Part shown: piece after piece, positions 1 to 6,954 of the stretch | How the letters are laid out: every line of letters starts with the position of its first letter | Numbering within the stretch: position 1 is the stretch's first letter | Assembly (NCBI GenBank): GCA_002432945.1 | Contig: DJHE01000005.1 | Location: 40,341 to 47,562, forward strand | Length of the DNA: 7,222 nucleotides | Origin: Synergistaceae bacterium UBA5827 | GTDB lineage: Bacteria; Synergistota; Synergistia; Synergistales; 79-D21 | Reading direction: 5' to 3' | Program-made: the position numbers and the translations under genes | Notes under the pieces: model-generated | The model's input: only the letters and a program-made list of their open reading frames with translations | Databases searched by the model: none | Told to the model about the DNA's origin: nothing

Positions 1-2
1 GA

Positions 3-1595
3 GAAAAGGCGAAGCTTCCCCCGGGCATTTATACGCTGACCGTTCCTACAGGGGGAGGGAAAACGCTTTCCTCAATGGCTTTTGCCCTTGAACATGCCCT
101 TTCTCACGGGAAACGGCGGGTCATCTACGCGATTCCCTATACGAGCATCATCGAGCAAACCGCGAAGGTGTTTAAATATGGCACCGACCGGGATGAGGAA
201 ATCGAACAGTCAATACAGCGCGGAATCCCCGGTTTGTTCGGAGAGGAAAATGTCCTCGAACACCATTGCAATCTTGACCCGGAAAAGGAAGATGCCAGAA
301 GCCGCCTGGCCGCCGAGAACTGGGATGCTCCTATTGTCGTTACAACAAACGTTCAACTATTCGAGTCTCTCTTCTCATATAAAACTTCTGCTTGCCGGAA
401 ACTCCATAACATCACCAACAGCGTCATTATCCTCGATGAGGCCCAATTGCTTCCTCCAGAATTCCTAAGACCTATCCTATCGGTCCTTAAAGGGCTTGTG
501 GAAAATTTCGGGGTCACCCTTGTGCTTTGCACTGCGACCCAACCGGCTTTAACGGGCAAAATCGGGTCGGGACAGGCGGTATTCGAAGGGCTGGAGAACG
601 CGACGGAAATCATGGATACCCCTCTTGGTGGGGAGGATGCTTTTCGCAGGGTCAGTTTTCATTTCCCCGACACGAAAACCGCTGAGAGAAGGGAATGGGC
701 CGACCTAGCTGAAGAACTGACCCAACTTGAGCAAGTCCTTTGTGTTGTGAACACTCGCAAGGATTGCCGGGAACTCCACTCTCTCATGCCTGAGGGAACC
801 CTGCACCTGTCAGCCCTGATGTGCGGGGAAGAGCGAAGTGATTTGATCAACGTGATCAAAAAGAAACTAAAAGCGGGGGAACCCTTGAGAGTTATCAGCA
901 CCCAGCTCGTAGAGGCGGGGGTTGACATCGATTTCCCGGTTGTTTACCGGGCAATGGCCGGGCTCGATTCGATCGCTCAAGCGGCTGGCCGCTGCAACAG
1001 GGAAGGGATCTTGAACCGATCTGGCCAACTGGGGAGGGTCGTTGTGTTTAATCCTCCCAAGGCTGCTCCTCCAGGGCTTTTGAGGAAGGGAGAGGACGCT
1101 TGCCTTGAAATTCTAGGGAGCGGGAGATTCAAGACACTCGATGAGAACGGTTTCTCGGAATATTTTCGTGCGTTTTATGGAAAAGCGAATGTGTTGGACA
1201 AGCCCAGGTTTACAGAGCGACTGGTCAAAGAAGCTTGGGGAGAGAAATACCCTGAATTCAAATTTCAATTTAGAAGCTTCGCCCAGGACTTCAAGATGAT
1301 TGATGACCAGACCCAGCATAGTGTTGTGGTGTTTTATGAAAATTCGTCAAAGGGACGATCAGGTTCATCGTTGATCGAAGAACTGCGGAAAAAGGGACCC
1401 AGCAGAAGCCTTTTCCGAAAACTCCAACGGTTTACGGTAAGCCTTCCTCAAGGTGAATTCGAAAGGATCCGGCAGGGGGGAATGGTTGAAGAACTGCACG
1501 GTTTATATGTCCAGTGTTGCAATGGCCTATACCAAAACGGACTTGGGCTTATGACGGAAAAAGATGGTTGGAGCAAGGAAACCCTGTTTGCCTGA
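3..1595 (+). CDS. cas3: Cas3 helicase, C-terminal part (5' end cut by window edge), type I-C
   Basis: This is the DNA-translocating helicase-nuclease recruited by the type I-C surveillance complex to degrade target DNA. The frame is open from the left edge: codons from base 3 read a Walker A motif (TVPTGGGKT, lysine codon at 60-62) before the first in-frame ATG at 75, so that ATG is not the true start. 530 residues are visible. Counting from base 3, motif Ia is YAIPYTSIIEQTA (42-54), the Walker B/DExx box is LDEAQLLP with DEAQ at 145-148, motif III is TAT (177-179), motif V is STQLVEAGVDIDFP (from about 299) and motif VI is QAAGRCNREG (326-335). The remainder is the linker and C-terminal accessory region. 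Family members are usually about 750-800 aa, so an N-terminal HD nuclease of roughly 220-270 aa should lie upstream; this is inferred. Cas5c follows after 28 bp. DEAQ instead of DEAH/DEIH is a variant; its function is expected to be retained. Confidence 0.96.
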   Translation, partial: EKAKLPPGIYTLTVPTGGGKTLSSMAFALEHALSHGKRRVIYAIPYTSIIEQTAKVFKYGTDRDEEIEQSIQRGIPGLFGEENVLEHHCNLDPEKEDARSRLAAENWDAPIVVTTNVQLFESLFSYKTSACRKLHNITNSVIILDEAQLLPPEFLRPILSVLKGLVENFGVTLVLCTATQPALTGKIGSGQAVFEGLENATEIMDTPLGGEDAFRRVSFHFPDTKTAERREWADLAEELTQLEQVLCVVNTRKDCRELHSLMPEGTLHLSALMCGEERSDLINVIKKKLKAGEPLRVISTQLVEAGVDIDFPVVYRAMAGLDSIAQAAGRCNREGILNRSGQLGRVVVFNPPKAAPPGLLRKGEDACLEILGSGRFKTLDENGFSEYFRAFYGKANVLDKPRFTERLVKEAWGEKYPEFKFQFRSFAQDFKMIDDQTQHSVVVFYENSSKGRSGSSLIEELRKKGPSRSLFRKLQRFTVSLPQGEFERIRQGGMVEELHGLYVQCCNGLYQNGLGLMTEKDGWSKETLFA

Positions 1596-1610
1596 AGTGT
1601 CTTTCAGGAG

Positions 1611-1618
1611 AAAGGAGG
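1611..1618 (+). promoter_or_regulatory. Ribosome binding site that sets the cas5c GTG start
   Basis: AAAGGAGG lies 5 nt upstream of GTG 1624. It is a near-perfect Shine-Dalgarno match and argues against the upstream in-frame ATG at 1564, which lies inside the end of cas3 and would add 20 residues that do not resemble a Cas5c N-terminus. Confidence 0.88.
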
Positions 1619-1623
1619 TCAAG

Positions 1624-2340
1624 GTGGCGGAGAATTTTTACAACAAATCCTTTTGCCTTGAGGTTTGGGGAGATTATGCCTGTTTCACCCGGCCAGAGAT
1701 GAAAGTGGAAAGGGTGAGTTATGACGTCATCACACCTTCCGCCGCAAGGGGCATTTTCGAAGCGATTTTCTGGAAACCGGCGATCCGCTGGAGGGTGAAG
1801 AAAGTCGAAGTTCTCAACCCGATTTGCTGGACGTCGGTCCGTCGGAACGAAGTGGGTTGTGTCATGACGGAGAGGAGCAACGGTTTTTTCATTGAAGAGC
1901 AGAGGCAGCAACGGGCAGGGGTTTTTTTGAAAGGCGTTCGTTATCGACTGCATGCGGAATTGGAATTTGTTCCGCCATCGAGAAGGGCTGCCTCTTTTTG
2001 GAAAACACCGGCTGAATTGCTCGATCCAGCGGAATCAACGGAACCAGGGAGGGACGAGAATCCGGGAAAATACAACGCCATGTTTGAAAGAAGGGCGCTG
2101 AAAGGACAGTGTTTCAACCAGCCTTACCTCGGGTGTCGGGAGTTCAGCGCCAATTTCAAGCTCGTTCAGGATTCTGCCGAGGAGATAAAAGCGATTGATG
2201 AAACACGAGACCTTGGTTTCATGCTTTACGACCTCGATTTTTCCGACCCGGCAAATCCAATCCCGGTCTTCTTTCGCGCGAAATTGGAGAATGGCGTGAT
2301 GGCTGTTCCTGACTGGGGAAGCGATGAGGTGAGGCGATGA
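1624..2340 (+). CDS. cas5c: Cas5c (Cas5d) crRNA-processing endoribonuclease, type I-C
   Basis: Cas5c takes the place of Cas6 in type I-C. It cuts the pre-crRNA at the 3' base of the repeat hairpin and stays on the 5' handle as a complex subunit. The GTG start gives 238 aa, typical for the family. Hallmarks are EVWGDYACFTRPEMKVERVS (13-32), YDVITPSAARGIFEAIFWKP (33-52), RRNEV (73-77), QQRAGVFLKGVRY (95-107) and GQCFNQPYLGCREF (161-174). By my alignment from memory to Bacillus halodurans Cas5d, the catalytic Tyr46, Lys116 and His117 correspond to Phe49, Lys149 and Tyr150 here, so only the lysine is identical. Residues about 119-143 form a loop (ASFWKTPAELLDP) that looks longer than in relatives I remember. 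No cas6 is visible, so this protein is the expected processor. Its TGA stop overlaps the cas8c ATG (ATGA), implying translational coupling. Confidence 0.96.
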   Translation: MAENFYNKSFCLEVWGDYACFTRPEMKVERVSYDVITPSAARGIFEAIFWKPAIRWRVKKVEVLNPICWTSVRRNEVGCVMTERSNGFFIEEQRQQRAGVFLKGVRYRLHAELEFVPPSRRAASFWKTPAELLDPAESTEPGRDENPGKYNAMFERRALKGQCFNQPYLGCREFSANFKLVQDSAEEIKAIDETRDLGFMLYDLDFSDPANPIPVFFRAKLENGVMAVPDWGSDEVRR

Positions 2341-4058
2341 TCCTCCAGGAGCTTTATGATTATTACCAGAGAAAGATGGCGGAACCGGAAAGCAAAATTG
2401 CCGCTGACGGATGGGAATGGAAAGAAATCCCTTTCATTATTGTCATTGATGAAGAAGGGGGGTTTCGATCCATCCAGGACAACCGTGAAGGAGAAAATAA
2501 ACAAAGAACAACGAAAAAATTTTTGGTGCCACAGTCAGAAAAAAGGACGGCCAGCATCAAGGCCAACTTGCTTTGGGATAACGTCGAATATGCACTGGGT
2601 GCGAACCCGCGGGATAGAAGCGATGTAAAGCTGCGCCATCAGGCGTTTAAGGATAGGATATCAAAAAATATTCAGAATTTTGATGACCCGAAGCCGGCAA
2701 TGGCTGTATTAAAATTCTTAAGCCAAGACCCCTTAAGACAAATAAGCAATAATGCTTTAGTCGCTGATCTGTGGAAAGAAGCTTTTTCAACAAATGCCTT
2801 TGTCACTTTCAAAATTTGGGGCTTAGCAAACTCTAGTATTTTCGACGGAATAAAGTTAAAGAATGAAGTAAATGGAAAAAACGGCAATGAACAAATATGC
2901 CTCGTCACTGGTGAGAAAGATCAAGTTGCCCGATTGCATGCTTCTATAAAAGGTGTGATGAAATCTCAAAGCTCAGGGGCAGCCCTCTCTTCTTTTAACC
3001 TGCCTGCCTTTTGTTCTTATGGGAAACGGCAGAACGAAAATGCCCCGATTGGAGAAAAGGCAGCGTTTGCATATACAACGGCCTTGAATGCGATGCTAGG
3101 GAGAGACTCTAAAAACAAAACAAATGCTGCGGATGCAACAATTCTCTTTTGGTCTAAACAGAGCGAATCCACAGGCTACGATTTTGAGGAGGACTTCCCA
3201 TGGATCGTCGCCGATTCTCCCAAAGACGACCCGGATCGCGGCGTTTTGGCGGTGAAAAGCCTTTACGATGCTGTCTATTCAGGCCGACTTCCCTCAGATA
3301 GCGACAATCGGTTCTTTGTCCTTGCTCTGGCTCCTAATTCCGCTCGAATTGCAGTGCGTTTCTGGCGAGAAGGGAAAGTCAGGGATTTCGCAGAAAAGAT
3401 CCTGAAGCATTTCGAGGATGTGTCGATCACGCATAGCCCGAGGGAACAAGAATACGTTTCCCTCGCTCGCTTGTTAAGGTCAACGGCTTTGGCATACAAG
3501 ATGGAAAATATCCCTCCAAATATTGCAAGTTCAGTTATTTCCAGCGTACTCGATGGAACTCCCTATCCTAGGACGCTGCTCCAACAATGCATTCGGCGGA
3601 TACGTGCAGAAAGTTCTGTGACTCGCGAGCGAGCCGGTATCTTAAAAGCTTGCCTGAACCGTCAAAGGGATAAATCAGCCCAGAAGGAGGTTTTACAAGT
3701 GTCTCTTGATAGAGCAAACACAAACGTTGCTTATCGTTTAGGCCGTCTTTTTGCGGTTATGGAGAAGGCCCAGGAGGAGGCAAATCCAGGAATCAACGCC
3801 ACTATCCGCGATCGTTTTTATGGAGCAGCTTCGTCCAGCCCGGTTGCTGTATTTCCACAACTTCTCAAGTTGAAAAACCACCACATCGCGAAATTGGCTA
3901 ATCCAGGCCGAAGGGTAAATCTGGAGAAAGAGATAGGCGAGATCATGGAAGAGATCACAAAATTTCCTGGACATATGAGCCTTGACGAGCAAGCTTATTT
4001 CGCAGTCGGCTATTATCACCAAAGGCAAGATTTTTTCATTTCTAAAAATAATAAATAG
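2337..4058 (+). CDS. cas8c: Cas8c (Csd1 family) large subunit of type I-C complex
   Basis: Cas8c is the large subunit that recognises the PAM and helps open the target DNA. At 573 aa it is slightly shorter than the roughly 600 aa usual for the family. Family signatures run along the whole length: N-terminal MILQELYDYYQRK; FLVPQSEKRTASIKANLLWDN (about 62-82); CLVTGEKDQVARLHASIKG (from 188); SSFNLPAFCSYGKRQNENAP; AFAYTTALNAML; FFVLALAPNSARIAVRFW (326-343); and C-terminal YRLGRLFAVMEKAQ, INATIRDRFYGAAS and YYHQRQDFF. The start ATG overlaps the cas5c stop by 4 bp, with a GAGGTGAGG stretch just before it. The C-terminal 119 residues are also read separately as Cas11c from GTG 3699. Bases about 2641-2880 are strikingly AT-rich (about 35% GC by hand count) compared with the rest of the locus. 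Confidence 0.96.
   Translation: MILQELYDYYQRKMAEPESKIAADGWEWKEIPFIIVIDEEGGFRSIQDNREGENKQRTTKKFLVPQSEKRTASIKANLLWDNVEYALGANPRDRSDVKLRHQAFKDRISKNIQNFDDPKPAMAVLKFLSQDPLRQISNNALVADLWKEAFSTNAFVTFKIWGLANSSIFDGIKLKNEVNGKNGNEQICLVTGEKDQVARLHASIKGVMKSQSSGAALSSFNLPAFCSYGKRQNENAPIGEKAAFAYTTALNAMLGRDSKNKTNAADATILFWSKQSESTGYDFEEDFPWIVADSPKDDPDRGVLAVKSLYDAVYSGRLPSDSDNRFFVLALAPNSARIAVRFWREGKVRDFAEKILKHFEDVSITHSPREQEYVSLARLLRSTALAYKMENIPPNIASSVISSVLDGTPYPRTLLQQCIRRIRAESSVTRERAGILKACLNRQRDKSAQKEVLQVSLDRANTNVAYRLGRLFAVMEKAQEEANPGINATIRDRFYGAASSSPVAVFPQLLKLKNHHIAKLANPGRRVNLEKEIGEIMEEITKFPGHMSLDEQAYFAVGYYHQRQDFFISKNNK
3684..3690 (+). promoter_or_regulatory. Internal ribosome binding site for cas11c inside cas8c
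   Basis: AAGGAGG occurs inside the cas8c coding sequence, 8 nt before an in-frame GTG at 3699. This is as strong as the sites in front of cas5c and cas1. It falls where known type I-C loci start the separate small subunit, which makes a functional site much more likely than a chance purine run. Confidence 0.82.
3699..4058 (+). CDS. cas11c: Cas11c small subunit, translated from an internal start within cas8c
   Basis: Type I-C systems make the small subunit Cas11c by independent translation of the 3' end of cas8c; this was shown experimentally for other type I-C systems. Here an in-frame GTG (Cas8c residue 455) follows an AAGGAGG at optimal 8-nt spacing. The product would be 119 aa, beginning (M)SLDRANTNVAYRLGRLFA and ending with the Cas8c C-terminus, close to the size expected for Cas11c. 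Two copies are thought to line the belly of the complex and contact the crRNA-target hybrid. No other in-frame start nearby has a comparable binding site; the next ATG (MEKAQ, near 3759) has none. The start is inferred, because sequence alone cannot show the protein is made. Confidence 0.82.
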   Translation: MSLDRANTNVAYRLGRLFAVMEKAQEEANPGINATIRDRFYGAASSSPVAVFPQLLKLKNHHIAKLANPGRRVNLEKEIGEIMEEITKFPGHMSLDEQAYFAVGYYHQRQDFFISKNNK

Positions 4059-4072
4059 GGGGGGATTCGGCA

Positions 4073-4936
4073 ATGAACGATATTACTAAACGGTACGACT
4101 TTATGTTTTTTTTCGATGTCATGGACGGAAACCCAAACGGAGATCCAGATGCTGGAAATTTACCGAGACTAGATGCAGAAACGGGCTTGGGACTTGTCAC
4201 AGATGTTTGTCTTAAGAGGAAAATTAGAAACTATGTTCAGATTTTAAAAAGCGATAGGAGTGGATTAGATATATTTGTAAAAGAAAAAGCAATTCTAAAT
4301 AATTTAATAAAGGAAGCGCATCAACAAGAAGAGGTAAAAAAACAAGAAAAAGCAGAGAAGAAAACGGAAGCAGCAAAGGCATGGATGTGCAATAAATATT
4401 ATGATGTACGGACCTTCGGGGCAGTAATGAGTACGGGAGAAAACGCTGGACAGGTTCGCGGCCCGGTTCAAATCACTTTCGCCCGGTCTCTGGAACCTAT
4501 CATCGCTCTAGAACACAGCATTACCCGCATGGCAGTCGCGACTGAAGCCGAAGCGGAGAAACAAAGTGGTGACAACCGGACGATGGGTCGTAAGTACACG
4601 GTTCCCTATGGCCTTTACAAGACCCATGGCTTCGTTTCCGCGCACCTAGCCGCGCAAACCGGATTTTCCAAGGAGGACTTGGATCTCTTCTGGAAAGCCC
4701 TCCTTGAGATGTTTGAGCACGATCACTCCGCTGCCCGTGGATTGATGAGCGCGAGAGCTCTGGTTGTTTTCGAACACGACACCGCTTTAGGGAATAAGCC
4801 TGCACATGAGCTTTTTGAACGCGTCACATGGAAAAGGACAACAGAGGGACCGGCGAGGGGCTTTTCGGATTATGCCCTATTCCTTGACGAGAAGCCCCTA
4901 AAGAAGACATTCGAAGTTGTCCCTGTTGGAAAATAG
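4073..4936 (+). CDS. cas7: Cas7 (Csd2 family) backbone subunit, type I-C
   Basis: Cas7 polymerises along the crRNA spacer to form the backbone of the complex, usually about seven copies in type I-C. The 287-aa length is normal. Visible Csd2-type motifs are GNPNGDPDAGNLPRLD (19-34), GLVTDVCLKRKIRNYV (40-55), YYDVRTFGAVMSTG (109-122), GQVRGPVQITFARSLEP (126-142), MGRKYTVPYGLYKTHGFVSA and FEHDHSAARGLMSARALVVFEHD. Residues 80-103 form a lysine/glutamate-rich, probably helical segment. The start lies 14 bp after the cas8c stop, preceded by an AGGGGGGGA run (4057-4065) that serves as an imperfect Shine-Dalgarno site. The first third is AT-rich (about 31% GC at 4201-4380) and changes sharply to about 57% GC from about 4441, within the conserved part of the gene. 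Confidence 0.97.
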   Translation: MNDITKRYDFMFFFDVMDGNPNGDPDAGNLPRLDAETGLGLVTDVCLKRKIRNYVQILKSDRSGLDIFVKEKAILNNLIKEAHQQEEVKKQEKAEKKTEAAKAWMCNKYYDVRTFGAVMSTGENAGQVRGPVQITFARSLEPIIALEHSITRMAVATEAEAEKQSGDNRTMGRKYTVPYGLYKTHGFVSAHLAAQTGFSKEDLDLFWKALLEMFEHDHSAARGLMSARALVVFEHDTALGNKPAHELFERVTWKRTTEGPARGFSDYALFLDEKPLKKTFEVVPVGK

Positions 4937-4946
4937 TGCGAAGGGG

Positions 4947-5630
4947 ATGTTTTCCGAAGACGACCTCCTGCCGATCTCTGCCCTTCAGCATTTGGCCTTC
5001 TGTGAAAGACAGTGGGCGCTCATCCACCTTGAGCAGGCATGGAGTGAAAATGCATTGACGGCAGAAGGCCGCATTCTCCACGAAAAGACCCATGAAGAAA
5101 ACAACGAAAGCCGGGGGGATATCCGGATAGCCCGTTCCCTCCGGCTTCACTCTTTCCGCCTTGGCCTGGTCGGGCAGGCGGACGTGGTTGAGTTTCCCAA
5201 TGGCAGCCTCGCGGGCTTTCCGCCGAAAATCGTCGAATACAAGCATGGAAAACCCAAGGCGATTGATTGCGATGAGGTACAGCTTTGCGCCCAGGCGATA
5301 TGCCTAGAGGAAATGATGGGCTTGCACATGCATGAGGCCGAGCTGTTTTACGGAAAACCCCGAAGGCGCCATGTCGTCGTGCTGTCGAAAGAACTCAGGG
5401 AAAGAACGGAAGCCTTGGCCTTCAGGCTTCATGACCTTACGGAAGCCGCATTGACTCCTCGTGCAGTCTGGAGTAAACGGTGCGAGAGCTGTTCCCTGTT
5501 TGAAATCTGCCTGCCCGGAATCGCCAAGGGTAAGAAAAGTGCCGTGAGGTACCTGAAATCATTGATTCTTTCCTCCCTGGCTGGAGAGTCAGGCGATGCT
5601 GGAGGTGATAGCGTTGAAACACCTTCTTAA
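4947..5630 (+). CDS. cas4: Cas4 RecB-like nuclease with 4Fe-4S cluster (adaptation)
   Basis: In type I-C, Cas4 works with Cas1-Cas2 to select PAM-adjacent prespacers and trim their ends. From ATG 4947 it is 227 aa. Four cysteines expected to bind the iron-sulfur cluster are Cys19 (FCERQ), Cys179, Cys182 and Cys188 (CESCSLFEIC). RecB-family nuclease positions are His45 (GRILHEKTH), Asp79 (GQADVVEF), Glu97-x-Lys99 (KIVEYKHGKPK) and Gln112 (VQLCAQAICLEEM). The start is uncertain: ATG 4947 matches the family N-terminus (MFSEDDLLPISALQHL), but its purine run AAGGGG directly abuts the ATG. An in-frame TTG at 4917 or 4926, overlapping the end of cas7, would add 10 or 7 residues but has only weak binding-site support. 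Reinitiation after the cas7 stop, 10 bp upstream, is plausible. The 3' end overlaps cas1 by 17 bp. Confidence 0.96.
   Translation: MFSEDDLLPISALQHLAFCERQWALIHLEQAWSENALTAEGRILHEKTHEENNESRGDIRIARSLRLHSFRLGLVGQADVVEFPNGSLAGFPPKIVEYKHGKPKAIDCDEVQLCAQAICLEEMMGLHMHEAELFYGKPRRRHVVVLSKELRERTEALAFRLHDLTEAALTPRAVWSKRCESCSLFEICLPGIAKGKKSAVRYLKSLILSSLAGESGDAGGDSVETPS
5601..5609 (+). promoter_or_regulatory. Ribosome binding site that sets the cas1 TTG start
   Basis: GGAGGTGAT, a near-complete anti-Shine-Dalgarno match, lies inside the end of cas4 and 8 nt (counted from GGAGG) before TTG 5614. It decides the cas1 start in favour of TTG over the upstream in-frame ATG 5596. Confidence 0.88.
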
Positions 5631-6642
5631 CACCCTTTATGTCCTGACCCAGGGATCATATCTCTCCAGGGATGGCGAAACCGTGCTGGTGCGAGTCGGG
5701 GAGGAGACCAAGGTCAGGGTCCCGATTCACACCTTGGCGGGAATTATCTGTTTCGGCCAGGTTTCGTGCAGCCCATTCCTGATGGGCTTGTGCGGGGAAC
5801 GGGGCGTTACCCTTTCTTTTTTGACTGAGCACGGCCGGTTTCTTGCGAGGGTTCAAGGCCCGGTTTCGGGGAATGTTCTCCTTCGGCGTGAGCAGTACCG
5901 CCGAGCGGATGACCCGGAAAAATGCCTTTCGATCGCCAAGTCGATCGTGATCGGGAAAATCGTGAATAGCCGAACGGCACTTCTTCGAGCCGCCAGGGAA
6001 AACGAAGGGGGAGAATCCGAAGCGCTTTCCCAGGCGGCGGCACGTTTGGCGGAAATCCTGCGTAGCCTTGAACCAACGGCTGATCTGGACACGTTGAGGG
6101 GAATCGAGGGGGATGCGGCAAGATCTTATTTTTCGGTTTTTGATGCCTTTATTTGTGCGCAAAAAGAGGATTTCTTTTTCCGGGAACGAACTAGACGGCC
6201 TCCCTTGGACGCGATGAATGCCCTGCTTTCGTTTTTCTATACTCTTTTGGTTCACGACACCGCTGCGGCACTGGAGTCGGTTGGTCTCGATCCTGCCGTG
6301 GGTTATCTTCACGCAGCCCGCCCGGGAAGGCCTAGCCTGGCCCTCGACCTTATGGAAGAGTTCAGGCCGTTTATCGCGGACCGCTTGGCGTTGTCCTTAG
6401 TCAATCGACGGCAGGTCAAGGGAAACGGATTCAAGAAAACGGAATCAGGGGCTGTTTTGATGGATGACGAAACGCGGAAAGAAGTCCTGGTTGCTTACCA
6501 GAAGAGAAAACAGGAAGAGATCAGCCACCCCTTTATCGGGGAAAAGATCCCCGTGGGCTTGATACCCTACGTCCAATCCTTGCTGTTGGCCCGTCATCTC
6601 CGGGGTGACCTGGATGCATACCCGCCATTCCGCTGGAAGTAG
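5614..6642 (+). CDS. cas1: Cas1 integrase, type I-C
   Basis: Cas1 is the metal-dependent integrase that, with Cas2, inserts prespacers at the leader-repeat junction. Starting at TTG 5614 it is 342 aa, and the N-terminus MKHLLNTLYVLTQGSYLSRDGETV fits type I-C Cas1; the ATG at 5596 would add six residues without support. Metal-binding residues visible in the C-terminal helical domain are Glu165 (LRGIEGDAARSYF), His233 (GYLHAARPGR) and Asp245/Glu248 (SLALDLMEEFRP). The N-terminal beta domain includes the GVTLSFLTEHGRFLARV block. The ORF is intact, so spacer acquisition is probably functional. It overlaps cas4 by 17 bp and ends 12 bp before cas2, an arrangement that favours coordinated production of Cas4-Cas1-Cas2. 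Confidence 0.97.
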   Translation: MKHLLNTLYVLTQGSYLSRDGETVLVRVGEETKVRVPIHTLAGIICFGQVSCSPFLMGLCGERGVTLSFLTEHGRFLARVQGPVSGNVLLRREQYRRADDPEKCLSIAKSIVIGKIVNSRTALLRAARENEGGESEALSQAAARLAEILRSLEPTADLDTLRGIEGDAARSYFSVFDAFICAQKEDFFFRERTRRPPLDAMNALLSFFYTLLVHDTAAALESVGLDPAVGYLHAARPGRPSLALDLMEEFRPFIADRLALSLVNRRQVKGNGFKKTESGAVLMDDETRKEVLVAYQKRKQEEISHPFIGEKIPVGLIPYVQSLLLARHLRGDLDAYPPFRWK

Positions 6643-6648
6643 GTGATC
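6641..6648 (+). promoter_or_regulatory. Ribosome binding site that sets the cas2 ATG start
   Basis: AGGTGAT overlaps the cas1 stop codon and lies about 6-7 nt before ATG 6655. The in-frame GTG at 6643 is part of this site itself and so is an unlikely start. Confidence 0.75.
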
Positions 6649-6654
6649 GAAGCG

Positions 6655-6945
6655 ATGATGGTCCTTGTTACTTACGACGTGAATACGGCATCAGAAGGAG
6701 GAGCGAAGCGATTGAGGCGGGTGGCGAAAATATGCCAGAATTACGGGCAGAGAGTCCAGAACTCAGTGTTCGAATGCCTTGTCGATCCCGCGCAATGGGC
6801 CAGTTTGAGGCAACGCCTGATAGAAGTTCACGATCCTGAAAAGGATAGCCTGCGGTTCTACTTTTTAGGCGCAAATTGGAAGAATCGTGTTGAACACCAG
6901 GGAGCAAAGGCATCTTATGATCCCGAAGGGCCCCTGGTGCTTTAA
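6655..6945 (+). CDS. cas2: Cas2, structural partner of Cas1 in spacer integration
   Basis: Cas2 forms the central dimer of the Cas1-Cas2 integrase and helps set spacer length. From ATG 6655 it has 96 aa, the usual size. It shows a ferredoxin-like fold signature: MMVLVTYDVNT with the conserved Asp8, then GAKRLRRVAKICQNYGQRVQNSVFECLVDP, a helix around WASLRQRLIEV, and the strand SLRFYFLGANW. The tail RVEHQGAKASYDPEGPLVL is typical of type I-C Cas2. The second ATG at 6658 is equally compatible. It is the last gene before the leader, and no convincing terminator separates it from the array. Confidence 0.97.
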   Translation: MMVLVTYDVNTASEGGAKRLRRVAKICQNYGQRVQNSVFECLVDPAQWASLRQRLIEVHDPEKDSLRFYFLGANWKNRVEHQGAKASYDPEGPLVL

Positions 6946-6954
6946 AGAGGATCT

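Noticed and set aside
1564..1623. Longer cas5c from ATG 1564
   Set aside because: The extra 20 residues overlap cas3 and look unlike Cas5c, while GTG 1624 has a near-perfect binding site at correct spacing.
1549..1953. 134-aa antisense ORF opposite the cas3/cas5c junction
   Set aside because: It is the complement of well-supported cas genes, shows no recognisable domain, and lies across the strong cas5c ribosome binding site and start.
4058..4064. Run of seven G as a possible frameshift or slippage site
   Set aside because: It starts in the last base of the cas8c stop codon and lies between genes; it fits better as a poor-consensus Shine-Dalgarno stretch for cas7.
5596..5613. cas1 starting at ATG 5596
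   Set aside because: TTG 5614 has GGAGGTGAT at ideal distance and gives the family N-terminus MKHLLNTLYV.
5656..6312. 218-aa antisense ORF opposite cas1
   Set aside because: It is a long shadow of a GC-rich gene with no family signature; Cas1 motifs are continuous on the + strand.
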